This document shows, piece after piece, positions 34,081-42,446 of a stretch of DNA of 56,510 nucleotides. Each line of letters begins with the position of its first letter. Position 1 is the first letter of the stretch. The position numbers and the translations under genes were made by a program. Under the pieces are notes generated by a model. That model was not told where the DNA came from. It worked only from the letters and a program-made list of their open reading frames with translations, and made no database searches. The DNA is taken from contig VGVV01000012.1 of NCBI GenBank assembly GCA_016873895.1, forward strand, positions 1 to 56,510, read 5' to 3'. This stretch comes from Ignavibacteria bacterium (GTDB taxonomy: Bacteria > Bacteroidota > Ignavibacteria > Kapaibacteriales > Kapaibacteriaceae).

Positions 34081-34115
34081 CTACTCTCATCTTTCAACTT
34101 TCAACTCTCTACTCA
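34081..34115. repeat. Heptanucleotide repeat array 4 (CAACTTT type)
   Basis: Five consecutive 7-mers: CTACTCT, CATCTTT, CAACTTT, CAACTCT, CTACTCA. It sits between the mdh stop and the mdh terminator. The last unit contains the mdh TGA stop (minus strand, 34113-34115). Confidence 0.75.
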
Positions 34116-35093
34116 CCAAAGATGCTGCACGCCTGCGCGCTCTTCGAGGAGCTCGTCAAGGGTGGCTTGCATGCGGGCGCATGAGAAGTCGCTGAGTTCG
34201 ATGCCTTGCACGACTGTGTAGATACCGTTCTTACAGGTAACTGGGTAACCGTAGATCACGTCGCCTTCGATGCCGTAAGAGCCATCGACAGGGATGCCCA
34301 TCGTTGTCCAGTCGCCTTCTGGTGTGCCAAGCACCCAGTCGCGCATGTGCTCGATGGCTGCATTCGCTGCTGATGCTGCAGATGAGAACCCACGTGCTTC
34401 GATGATCGCTGCACCACGCTTTGCTACCGTTGGGATGAAGTTGTCTTCGAGCCACTGTTGGTCGTTAATGGTCGACCATACATTGGAGCCGTTGGCTTCG
34501 ACGTTGTGGATGTCTGGATACTGCGTAACAGAATGGTTGCCCCATACCGTCATCTTTGTCAGGTTCGATGTGTGCACACACGTCCTCGCGCTGATCTGCG
34601 AAAGTGCACGGTTGTGATCAAGGCGCATCAATGCCGTGATGTTCTTTGGATCAAGATCCGGAGCAGACTTTGCTGTGATAAGCGCGTTCGTGTTGGCTGG
34701 ATTTCCAACAATCACAACCTTCACGTTGCGGCTTGCCACTGCGTTAAGTGCTTTGCCTTGGACTGTAAAGATCTGCGCGTTGGCTTCGAGAAGGTCCTTG
34801 CGCTCCATGCCCTTTGAACGTGGACGTGCCCCAACGAGCAATGCATAGTCTGCATCCGTGAAGGCCACATTCGGATCGTCGCTCTGCACAATTCCATGCA
34901 GAAGTGGGAACGCGCAATCTTCGAGCTCCATGGCAACACCACGCAGGGCCTGAAGGGCCGGTGTGAGTTCGAGAAGCTGAAGAATTACTGGCTGGTCCTT
35001 GCCAAGCATTTCACCGCTTGCAATGCGGAAAAGCAAACTGTAGCCAATCTGGCCTGCGGCGCCGGTAACGGCAACACGAACTGGAGCTTTCAT
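34113..35093 (-). CDS. mdh: Malate dehydrogenase
   Basis: A 326-residue NAD-dependent malate dehydrogenase of the cytosolic type. The NAD loop is [19 protein letters not shown], the substrate Arg lies in [16 protein letters not shown], the catalytic Asp/Arg pair in [13 protein letters not shown], and the catalytic His in [12 protein letters not shown]. It interconverts malate and oxaloacetate in the TCA cycle. Length is normal. Its stop touches a heptanucleotide array and a strong terminator follows. No other TCA gene is adjacent; rpmA/rplU lie upstream on the same strand but behind their own terminator. Confidence 0.95.
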   Translation of the reverse strand: MKAPVRVAVTGAAGQIGYSLLFRIASGEMLGKDQPVILQLLELTPALQALRGVAMELEDCAFPLLHGIVQSDDPNVAFTDADYALLVGARPRSKGMERKDLLEANAQIFTVQGKALNAVASRNVKVVIVGNPANTNALITAKSAPDLDPKNITALMRLDHNRALSQISARTCVHTSNLTKMTVWGNHSVTQYPDIHNVEANGSNVWSTINDQQWLEDNFIPTVAKRGAAIIEARGFSSAASAANAAIEHMRDWVLGTPEGDWTTMGIPVDGSYGIEGDVIYGYPVTCKNGIYTVVQGIELSDFSCARMQATLDELLEERAGVQHLW

Positions 35094-35135
35094 AGGTCTG
35101 TATGTAATGGGGCTGGTGGGGAAATGATGTCAAGC

Positions 35136-35163
35136 ATAAAAAACGCCCCACAAGGAGGCGTTA
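35136..35163 (-). terminator. Intrinsic terminator of rplU-rpmA
   Basis: On the minus strand AACGCC, loop TCCTTGTGG, GGCGTT is followed by TTTT. It lies about 35 bp beyond the rpmA stop and upstream of mdh, separating the two units. Confidence 0.85.
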
Positions 35164-35196
35164 AGGAATATTCAATATTCACCGACACTAATCGAC

Positions 35197-35457
35197 TCAG
35201 TTCGCTTCTGGATAAACAGAAACCTTGAGACGTGTCTTGTCCTTGCGCTCAAACTTTACAACGCCGTCTACGAGGGAGAAGATCGTGTAATCACGACCAA
35301 GACCTACGTTCTTGCCAGGATGTACGTTTGTGCCATTCTGACGAATGATGATGTTGCCAGCGATAACTTGCTGTCCACCAAACTTCTTCACGCCAAGGCG
35401 CTTTGCATTTGAATCGCGGCCGTTCTTGGTGGAACCACCGCCCTTTTTGTGTGCCAT
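35197..35457 (-). CDS. rpmA: Large ribosomal subunit protein bL27
   Basis: An 86-residue bL27, a structural protein of the large ribosomal subunit near the peptidyl-transferase centre. [20 protein letters not shown] is the classic N terminus with no Firmicutes-style cleaved extension, followed by [20 protein letters not shown]. It lies 12 bp downstream of rplU, the near-universal rplU-rpmA order. Confidence 0.98.
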   Translation of the reverse strand: MAHKKGGGSTKNGRDSNAKRLGVKKFGGQQVIAGNIIIRQNGTNVHPGKNVGLGRDYTIFSLVDGVVKFERKDKTRLKVSVYPEAN

Positions 35458-35469
35458 GTTGCTACTCGC

Positions 35470-35778
35470 TTAGATTTTAATGTCGTTGATCGTGATGCTC
35501 GTGTACTGCTGACGGTGTCCGTTAAGCTTCTGATAGCCTTTACGACGCTTCTTGTGGAACACGAGAACTTTGTCTCCCTTGCCATGCTTGACCACCGTTG
35601 CTGATACAGAACCCTTGATGTATGGGGCTCCAACAGAAACGTTACCGTTGTTGCTGGCAAGTAAGATGTTGGTGAATTTTACCTTGTCGCCTACGTTCTT
35701 ATCCATGAGCGGAACGATGATCGTCTGCTTGGGTGAGACTGCGTATTGCTGACCTGAAATTTCTACGACTGCGTACAT
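35470..35778 (-). CDS. rplU: Large ribosomal subunit protein bL21
   Basis: A 102-residue bL21. [20 protein letters not shown] is the standard N terminus and [20 protein letters not shown] the standard C-terminal region that binds 23S rRNA. The frame extends upstream to 35862 without sense; ATG at 35778 is correct. First gene of the rplU-rpmA operon. Confidence 0.97.
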   Translation of the reverse strand: MYAVVEISGQQYAVSPKQTIIVPLMDKNVGDKVKFTNILLASNNGNVSVGAPYIKGSVSATVVKHGKGDKVLVFHKKRRKGYQKLNGHRQQYTSITINDIKI

Positions 35779-35952
35779 ACGTGTTGTTGACGTTGTATGA
35801 AAAAGGGCTTGTAATATACGGGGCAAATCTGGATGTATCAAGCAGGTTACCGAGATTTCCACAAGAACATGACGTATACATCAGACGATCGCGAAACCTT
35901 GTACACTGTGTTTCTGTCAAAAGAGCGTGGCTGGTCAACCTATTGGAATATC

Positions 35953-36249
35953 ATGAAGTTACGTTCACGAGAAGCTTGGATCTGGATCTTCGGCCTTGGG
36001 GTACTGGCATTGTTTGCCCCCTGGTTCGAGAATAGGGTAAGTTTCTGCATTCCTAGGATGTTAGGTGTAGATTTTTGCCCGGGGTGCGGACTCGGTGCAT
36101 CAATCGGACATCTCGTGCGAGGCGAACTTGTTGAATCCTGGGCAGCTCACCCTTTTGCTGTGCCTACCGTGGCAATACTTATCGGAAGAATTATTCATCT
36201 TGGTCGTCTAGAACGAGCTCAGAACAACAAGGAGAACACCAATGGCTAA
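35953..36249 (+). CDS. DUF2752 small membrane protein
   Basis: A 98-residue protein with two transmembrane helices (IWIFGLGVLALFAPWF and FAVPTVAILIGRIIHLG) flanking VDFCPGCGLGASIGHLVRG, the CPxCG motif of DUF2752. The function of the family is unknown; it often sits beside TM2-domain genes, as here. Upstream in-frame ATGs at 35869 and 35833 are possible; I chose 35953 because it matches the family length. The stop overlaps the TM2 gene start by 8 bp. Confidence 0.8.
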   Translation: MKLRSREAWIWIFGLGVLALFAPWFENRVSFCIPRMLGVDFCPGCGLGASIGHLVRGELVESWAAHPFAVPTVAILIGRIIHLGRLERAQNNKENTNG

Positions 36250-36601
36250 CGTACTGCAACTTATCCCCGATGCAGAACCCGACGAAATGATGTACCTGCA
36301 TATGCTGATGGAGCCCATGAACGATATGCAGGCCGGCATGTTCGCGTCGATGTACCGCTCACGTCGGAAAGAGCCAACCATGATCCTGTTGCTCACACTC
36401 GTGGGCTTTCTGGGTATCGCTGGTATCAATCGCTTCATGCTGGGCCAAATGGGCATGGGCATTCTCTACTTCCTTACTGCCGGCTTCTGCTTTATTGGCG
36501 TCATTGTAGACTTGGTGAATCACAAGAAGCTTACCTCGGAATACAACCAAAAGCAGGCCTTTGAGGTTGCGAACATGATGCGGGCTATGGGGCAGCTGTG
36601 A
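36242..36601 (+). CDS. TM2-domain membrane protein
   Basis: A 119-residue protein. A soluble N-terminal 45 residues is followed by a TM2 domain: two hydrophobic helices (ILLLTLVGFLGIAGINRFML and GILYFLTAGFCFIGVIVDLV) joined by the short G.NRF..G turn. The family's role is unknown. AAGGAG seven bases before ATG makes the start firm. It overlaps the DUF2752 gene. The stop TGA lies in a short direct repeat leading into heptanucleotide array 5. Confidence 0.85.
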   Translation: MANVLQLIPDAEPDEMMYLHMLMEPMNDMQAGMFASMYRSRRKEPTMILLLTLVGFLGIAGINRFMLGQMGMGILYFLTAGFCFIGVIVDLVNHKKLTSEYNQKQAFEVANMMRAMGQL

Positions 36602-36612
36602 GAGCAGCTGTG

Positions 36613-36753
36613 AGAGCAGCGAGCAGCGAACAGCGAACAAAGAACTTCTATGAGCATGAACAGCACCAAAGCGATTATCGTCCTTCTCGTCTTACTCGCT
36701 GTTCGCTGCTCCCTGCTTGCTGCTCCCTGCTCGCTGCTCGCTGCTCCCTCTTT
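36613..36753. repeat. Heptanucleotide repeat array 5 (GCTGCTC), partly coding
   Basis: The left arm (36613-36640) has four 7-mers: AGAGCAG, CGAGCAG, CGAACAG, CGAACAA. The right arm (36691-36753) has about nine: CTTACTC, GCTGTTC, GCTGCTC, CCTGCTT, GCTGCTC, CCTGCTC, GCTGCTC twice, CCTCTTT. The arms are reverse complements. The right arm lies inside the phosphatase reading frame and encodes the core of its signal peptide. Confidence 0.9.
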
Positions 36754-38287
36754 GATTGTCGTTGTTTCCTTCGATCAAATGCGGGGGGACTTCGCAGCGA
36801 GGTTTGCTCCGTTCTATCAATCGAAGAAGGGAGGGGGCTTTGTTCGGTTGCAGCGTGAGGGTCTCGATTATAAGCAATGTTACTATCGACATGCCAGCAA
36901 CATCACTGGACCAGGTCATGCGAGTTTGCTCACGGGGTGTTATCCAGCCAAGACGGGAATCGTTGGCAATGACTTTTGTGATGGGGCTTCGCTTACATGC
37001 GGGTATTGCGTCCGTGATGATTCGACCACGTTCAGTGCGCGAAATCTCAAGGTGCCAACGCTAAGCGATGCACTGCGCGTGCGTTCGCCGAAATCAAAGA
37101 CCGTGAGCATAGCGCTCAAAGATCGAGCGGCGATTCTGATGTCGGGCCACAGCGCCAATGCATGTCTGTGGTTTGATGCACAGTCGTTGATGTTCGAAAC
37201 AAGCGCTGCCTACCCCAAACCAACATGGTTGCGCTCGCTCAATGCGCGCGTACGTGATTCGATTGCGGCCTGTGAGAATCGAGCTTGGTCCGCAATCATT
37301 CCAGAATCATTGAATCCAGCGGTCGATAGTGTCCCGGAGGAAGGGTCTTACCCTACGGGTGGGACAACATTTCCGCATGTGCTCCCACAACGTACGCATG
37401 AGAAGTTCGCAGCATCATTTCTGATTAGCCCCTTTAGTATGGATGTGCTTTTCGATGCTGGAATGCAGGCAATGGACCGCGAGAAGCTTGGGAAAGATCG
37501 GTACACGGATATTCTATGCATAGGTGTGTCCAGTACAGACTATGTTGGACATGTCTATGGTCCGGATAGTCGTGAGATCCAGGAGCTATATGTGCATGCC
37601 GATATGGCTATGGAGCGTCTAATACATCATTTGGATAAGCGCATAGGACGAAACAAGTACCTCCTTGTCGTAACGTCTGATCATGGCGTAGCGCCTATTC
37701 CAGAGCTGATCAAGAATCAGGCAGTGCAGCAGCGGGCGGAGATTGATGCCGGACGTATCTCGAGGAAGCACATGAAGACATTTGTTGACTCAGTGATTAC
37801 GTCCATCATCGGACCTCCTACGGTAGGGGGCTCGCATATACGTCAAGCATTCGAACCGTCGATCTACCTCGAGCTGTCAAAGCTCGATGAAACACGTAAA
37901 CGCGAGGTAATCGGAAATGTAGTCGAAGCGCTGCGTGGTTATCCAGGATTGGGCGTTGTTGCCAGCTCACATGAACTTGCAGCCACTACAAAGCCTTCTG
38001 GCATCGATGATTCAACGTGGAAGTACGTCCGCATGAGTTATCATGAAGGTCGCTCGGGTGACATCGTCTACTACCCCAAGCGGTACTGGATTATCGGTGG
38101 TAACGTTACAACCCACGGCACACCGCACGATTACGATCAATGGGTACCCCTCATGATGTTGGGAGGGGGCGTCGTGCCCCGCCAATCAGAAGAGCGTGTA
38201 GCACCGGTAGATATCGCCCCCACACTGGGGAAGATACTGGGTATCGAAATGCCTGGGATCGATGGACGAGCGCTAGAGCTGCGCTGA
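36650..38287 (+). CDS. Alkaline phosphatase-superfamily phosphodiesterase (PafA-like)
   Basis: A 545-residue exported metalloenzyme of the type I phosphodiesterase/PafA group. Metal and nucleophile sites: SFDQMRGDF (Asp), SNITGPGHASLLTG (nucleophile Thr), SSTDYVGHVYGPDS (Asp, His), TSDHGVAPIPE (Asp, His), and a late His in NVTTHGTPHDYDQWVPL. It would release phosphate from monoesters in the periplasm. The signal peptide is odd: its hydrophobic core CSLLAAP-CSLLAAP-S is the in-frame translation of heptanucleotide repeat units (three 7-mers make seven codons). ATG at 36650 or 36656; no clear Shine-Dalgarno, and the leader is in the left repeat arm. Confidence 0.85.
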   Translation: MSMNSTKAIIVLLVLLAVRCSLLAAPCSLLAAPSLIVVVSFDQMRGDFAARFAPFYQSKKGGGFVRLQREGLDYKQCYYRHASNITGPGHASLLTGCYPAKTGIVGNDFCDGASLTCGYCVRDDSTTFSARNLKVPTLSDALRVRSPKSKTVSIALKDRAAILMSGHSANACLWFDAQSLMFETSAAYPKPTWLRSLNARVRDSIAACENRAWSAIIPESLNPAVDSVPEEGSYPTGGTTFPHVLPQRTHEKFAASFLISPFSMDVLFDAGMQAMDREKLGKDRYTDILCIGVSSTDYVGHVYGPDSREIQELYVHADMAMERLIHHLDKRIGRNKYLLVVTSDHGVAPIPELIKNQAVQQRAEIDAGRISRKHMKTFVDSVITSIIGPPTVGGSHIRQAFEPSIYLELSKLDETRKREVIGNVVEALRGYPGLGVVASSHELAATTKPSGIDDSTWKYVRMSYHEGRSGDIVYYPKRYWIIGGNVTTHGTPHDYDQWVPLMMLGGGVVPRQSEERVAPVDIAPTLGKILGIEMPGIDGRALELR

Positions 38288-38295
38288 CGCCGAGC

Positions 38296-39462
38296 CTACA
38301 ATGCTGCGACGAGGTTCCGCGCGATGACCATTTTCTGGACTTCGCTGGTGCCTTCGCCGATGGTTAGGAGCTTGGAGTCGCGCCAGAATTTCTCAACCGG
38401 ATATTCCTTCACATAGCCATAACCGCCGTGGATTTGGATGGCCTCTTCGGCTGTACGAACCGCTACTTCCGATGCATAGAGTTTGGCTTGTGATGCAGCT
38501 ATGGTAAAGTTCATTCCTTGGTCGCGCATCCATGCTGCCTTGTAGGTGAGCAAGCGTGCGGCATCAACTTCCATGGCCATCTTGGCTAGCTTCATCTGAA
38601 TGGCCTGCATTTCGTTCAGGCGCCTGCCAAACTGCACGCGTTCGTTGCTGTACTTCAGGGCGGCTTCGAGAGCCCCTTGCGCAAGACCTACACTCAATGC
38701 AGCAATGGAGATACGTCCACCGTCAAGGATCTGTAGAGCTTGTACAAACCCCTCGCCTTCGTTGCCGATGAGATGTGAGGCTGGTACGCGTACGTTGTCG
38801 AACGTAAGACCCGCCGTGTCGGAGCAGCGCATGCCGAGTTTATTTTCTTTCTTCGAGCCGTAGTAGCCCGTCATAGACTTATCAACTGCAAAAGCTGAGA
38901 TGCCCTTCTTCCCAGCGCCTTTGTCAGTCACGGCCATCACAACACAGATGTCGCCCACGTTGCCATGCGTAATAAAGTTCTTTGCACCGTTGATGATGTA
39001 GTGGTCGCCATCGCGAACGGCTGTAGTCTGCGTGCCCCCTGCATCCGATCCTGCGCTTGGCTCTGTAAGACCCCACGCGCCCATGGTTTGCCCAGCGGCT
39101 AGACGCGGGATGTACTTCTGACGTAGCTCTTCATTACCAAAACGGAAGATGTGGCTTGTACAGAGTCCGTTGTGGGCTGCAACACCCAACGCGATAGCAG
39201 GACATCCCCGTGCTACCTCTTCTACGATCAGTGCATACTCCATGTAGCCCATCCCAGAGCCACCATATTCGGTTGGGATAACGATGCCCAAGTATCCGAG
39301 TTCGCCAAGCTTGCGGAAGATCTCGTACGGAAACTCTTGCGACTCGTCAAACTCGAGTGCTACGGGCATTATCTCGTCTGCAACAAACGAGCGCATGTGC
39401 GCTCTGAGCACTTCTTGGTCGTCGGAAAGATGAAATGATAGACCGGTAACGTCGTCTGACAT
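38296..39462 (-). CDS. Acyl-CoA dehydrogenase (short/medium chain type)
   Basis: A 388-residue FAD enzyme that oxidises acyl-CoA to enoyl-CoA in beta-oxidation or branched-chain amino acid breakdown. AWGLTEPSAGSDAGG and FITHGNVGDICVVMAVTD are the FAD-binding segments, RVQFGRRLNEMQAIQMKLA the central signature, and LLTIGEGTSEVQKMVIAR holds the catalytic Glu at the position used by short-chain enzymes. Start ATG 39462 (MSDDVTGLSFHLSDDQEVLR). Convergent with the phosphatase gene. The nearest fatty-acid gene is hbd at 51.4 kb. Confidence 0.95.
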   Translation of the reverse strand: MSDDVTGLSFHLSDDQEVLRAHMRSFVADEIMPVALEFDESQEFPYEIFRKLGELGYLGIVIPTEYGGSGMGYMEYALIVEEVARGCPAIALGVAAHNGLCTSHIFRFGNEELRQKYIPRLAAGQTMGAWGLTEPSAGSDAGGTQTTAVRDGDHYIINGAKNFITHGNVGDICVVMAVTDKGAGKKGISAFAVDKSMTGYYGSKKENKLGMRCSDTAGLTFDNVRVPASHLIGNEGEGFVQALQILDGGRISIAALSVGLAQGALEAALKYSNERVQFGRRLNEMQAIQMKLAKMAMEVDAARLLTYKAAWMRDQGMNFTIAASQAKLYASEVAVRTAEEAIQIHGGYGYVKEYPVEKFWRDSKLLTIGEGTSEVQKMVIARNLVAAL

Positions 39463-39579
39463 GGCAATTGCACGAATGGTGATGAAGTATCCCCACAAAC
39501 CTACGGGAAGAATCAGAAACCTTCACCGTAGCTTTGCGGTCCGAACGTGAACATACCAAGATTAGTTTCAGGAGTTTCT

Positions 39580-42441
39580 ATGATCCGCCGGTTTTTCGGA
39601 CTGATCCTTATGGGGCTTTGTACGCTGCAACTCAGCGCACAAAAGCCCATTTCTCTCACGGACAAGGTTCCGTTCAATCCCGAGGTGCTGAAGGGCAAAT
39701 TGGAGAACGGTATCCCGTATTACATCATGAAGAATGCCCGTCCGGCAAACCGACTCGAGCTCGTGCTCGTGGTGAATGCTGGTGCTGTGCTCGAAGACGA
39801 CGATCAGAACGGCCTTGCTCACTTCTGCGAGCACATGGCGTTCAATGGTACAACAGGATTCCCGAAACTGGAACTTGTAAACTTCCTTGAGTCTATGGGT
39901 GTGCGCTTTGGTGCCGACTTGAATGCTTACACCAATGCAGACGAGACAGTATACCTGTTAACTGTACCGCTGGATAAGAAAGAAAATCTTGCACGATCAA
40001 TACAAGTGTTGCGTGATTGGGCAGGATTTGTGAATTACAACGACAAGGACATCGATGATGAGCGTGGCGTGGTAACGGAGGAGTGGCGTCTTCGTCGCGG
40101 CGCTAACGAGCGCGTCCAGGAAAAACATCGTCAATACATGTTCTGGGGTTCCAAGTATGCCAAGCGTGATGTTATTGGTGATACCAACGTGCTACTCCGC
40201 GCGCCTCAGGATAACTTGCGTCGGTTCTATCGCACATGGTACAACCCGCTGAACCTTTCGATCATCGCCGTCGGTGATGCAGATTCAAAGGCAATCGAAG
40301 CTGCTCTCAAGGAAAACTTTACCTCGCCCCCTTCATCAGGTGAGAAGTACCAGACGCGTCCAACGATTCTGATGCCTTCGCATGCAGAGACGTTTGTCTC
40401 GATTGCTTCCGATCCGGAGATGCCTGCAGCCGAAGTGGCCATCATGGTGAAGCGCTCGGCCGACACCGTACGCACGTACGCAGATTACAAGACCATGATT
40501 GCAAAGCAGATGGTCTCGGAAATGCTGAACCAACGTCTTGCTGAGCTTACGCGCAAGAACCCGCCACCGTTCTCATCAGCAGTGATTGGTGAGTTTAATC
40601 TCGCGCGTCAGACACGCGCTACGTATGCCGCTGCAACAGCCAGCGACAAGAATATCATGAAGAGTGTGAATGCTCTGCTTACAGAGTGTGAGCGCGCTAA
40701 GCGACATGGCTTTACAGGTACAGAACTCGAGCGTGCGAAGACAGCAACAATGTCGCGCATGGAAACGTATTATAACGAACGTGATAAATCAGAGTCACGT
40801 CAGTTCGCCGATGAACTCACACGTCACGTACTTACTGCTGAGACAGTCTCGGGCATCGTGGCAGAATGGGCTACGTATCAAGCGCTTGTTCCAGCAATTA
40901 CACTCGATGATATGAACGCCCTTGCCAAGGATCTCATGACCAAAGAAAATCGCGTTGTGATGATCTCTGTTCCTGAGGGCAACGGCTTTATGAAGCCAAC
41001 AGAGCAGCAGGTCAAGGATCTTCTTTCGGCCATCGACGCAAAGGACATCAAGGCCTATGTAGATGCGGTGCCTGTAAAGCCCCTTATGGAAACAGTTCCA
41101 TCACCGGGGAAGATCACGAGCAGCAAGGACCTTGCAGACATTAGCGCAAAGGAAATCATCCTCTCTAATGGTGCACGTGTGGTCTACAAGAAGACTGATT
41201 TCAAGAATGACGAGATCATCTTTACGGCGCGCAGCTGGGGTGGACAATCCCTAGCTCCGGAAGCAGACCACTTCACCAACATGGTTGCTGCGAATGTTGT
41301 GGATGAAGGGGGCATTGGTTCCTTCAGTACGAATGATTTGATGAAGGTGCTTAACGGTAAGAAGGTAAGCATTAGCCCTAACATTGGCATGGAAACAGAG
41401 GGCATCAATGGCGGTGCGGCGCCTAAGGATCTTCGCACATTCTTTGAGCTCCTGCACCTTGGTTTTGTTAGCCCACGCAAGGATCCTGAAGCATTTGCAT
41501 CGTGGAAGGCCAAGATGAAGGCTGATCTTGCGAATAAGGAGAAGAGTCCTGAAGGATCATTTTTCGATACCGTGATGGCCGTTGCTACGAACAATCACCC
41601 TCGCGCCAAGACGATGTCGGCGAGTGATGTTGACAAGGTAGACCTGAACAAGGCCTTTGAGTTCTATAAGCAGCGCTTTAGCAATCCGGCTGACTTCTCG
41701 TTCTACTTCGTGGGCAACTTTGATGAGGACACACTCAAGAAGTTCTGCGAAACCTATATCGCGTCGATTCCAGGAGCCCCTTCAAAGGAAACATGGAAAG
41801 ACGTGGGCATGCGGTCACGTACGGGTCAATACACCAAGACGGTTTACAAGGGCGTAGATGCAAAGAGCTATGTGGCGCTCTCAACTACCGGACCCTTTGT
41901 GTACTCTCCAGAAAACCGTTACAACCTGATTGCAGCATGCGAAGTGATGGAGATTCAGCTTCGTGAGCAGATGCGCGAAGAAAAGGGTGGCGTGTACTTC
42001 GTCTCGGTGCAGCCTGGTGTCGAACGCATTCCAGAGCCGGAATATTCTGTGAATGTGATCTTTAGCTGTAACCCTGATCGCGTAGACGAACTAGTCGAAA
42101 CCGTGAAGAAAGAAATGGCAGCACTGCGTGCCAAGCCTGTTCCAGATTCGCTGGTTGCAAAGGTTCGAGAGATCCAGACGAAGGAACGTGAGACAGGAAT
42201 GAAGACCAATCGTTTCTGGCTTCAGGTAATGGCGCAATTTGATGCAGATGGTGAGCCCTACAAGAATGTATTTCTGCGTGATGAATTCATCAAGAATTTG
42301 ACACCCGCACAAGTGCTAGCAGCTGCAAAGCAATACCTTACAGGTGCAAACTTTGCTGAGTTCGTGCTGAAGCCAGATCCAAACGCAGAGAAGAACGAAG
42401 CCGGCGAAGCACCTAAGTCGGGCACGCCAGCGAAGGAATAA
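39580..42441 (+). CDS. M16 family zinc metallopeptidase (PqqL-like)
   Basis: A 953-residue exported protease with two M16 repeats. Signal peptide MIRRFFGLILMGLCTLQLSA. The zinc motif HxxEH is H81-F-C-E84-H85, with the third ligand Glu in RGVVTEEWRLRR. The second, inactive half begins near residue 540 (ISAKEIILSNGARVVYKKTD) and contains FVGNFDEDTLKKFCETYI. It should degrade peptides in the periplasm. GGAGTTTCT-ATG supports the start at 39580. Convergent with pyruvate kinase, 5 bp apart. The C terminus is charged (AGEAPKSGTPAKE). Confidence 0.92.
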   Translation: MIRRFFGLILMGLCTLQLSAQKPISLTDKVPFNPEVLKGKLENGIPYYIMKNARPANRLELVLVVNAGAVLEDDDQNGLAHFCEHMAFNGTTGFPKLELVNFLESMGVRFGADLNAYTNADETVYLLTVPLDKKENLARSIQVLRDWAGFVNYNDKDIDDERGVVTEEWRLRRGANERVQEKHRQYMFWGSKYAKRDVIGDTNVLLRAPQDNLRRFYRTWYNPLNLSIIAVGDADSKAIEAALKENFTSPPSSGEKYQTRPTILMPSHAETFVSIASDPEMPAAEVAIMVKRSADTVRTYADYKTMIAKQMVSEMLNQRLAELTRKNPPPFSSAVIGEFNLARQTRATYAAATASDKNIMKSVNALLTECERAKRHGFTGTELERAKTATMSRMETYYNERDKSESRQFADELTRHVLTAETVSGIVAEWATYQALVPAITLDDMNALAKDLMTKENRVVMISVPEGNGFMKPTEQQVKDLLSAIDAKDIKAYVDAVPVKPLMETVPSPGKITSSKDLADISAKEIILSNGARVVYKKTDFKNDEIIFTARSWGGQSLAPEADHFTNMVAANVVDEGGIGSFSTNDLMKVLNGKKVSISPNIGMETEGINGGAAPKDLRTFFELLHLGFVSPRKDPEAFASWKAKMKADLANKEKSPEGSFFDTVMAVATNNHPRAKTMSASDVDKVDLNKAFEFYKQRFSNPADFSFYFVGNFDEDTLKKFCETYIASIPGAPSKETWKDVGMRSRTGQYTKTVYKGVDAKSYVALSTTGPFVYSPENRYNLIAACEVMEIQLREQMREEKGGVYFVSVQPGVERIPEPEYSVNVIFSCNPDRVDELVETVKKEMAALRAKPVPDSLVAKVREIQTKERETGMKTNRFWLQVMAQFDADGEPYKNVFLRDEFIKNLTPAQVLAAAKQYLTGANFAEFVLKPDPNAEKNEAGEAPKSGTPAKE

Positions 42442-42446
42442 GCAGG

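Larger units (their letters stand above)
33716..34112. other. Intergenic region rich in repeats and hairpins
   Basis: No gene was found. It holds, in order: irregular GGGTA repeats (33724-33760), copy B of the dispersed element (33761-33848), a long GC-rich hairpin (33883-33917), a second hairpin (33949-33973), the mdh terminator (34055-34080) and a heptanucleotide array (34081-34115). It is the longest internal non-coding stretch of the window. Confidence 0.8.
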
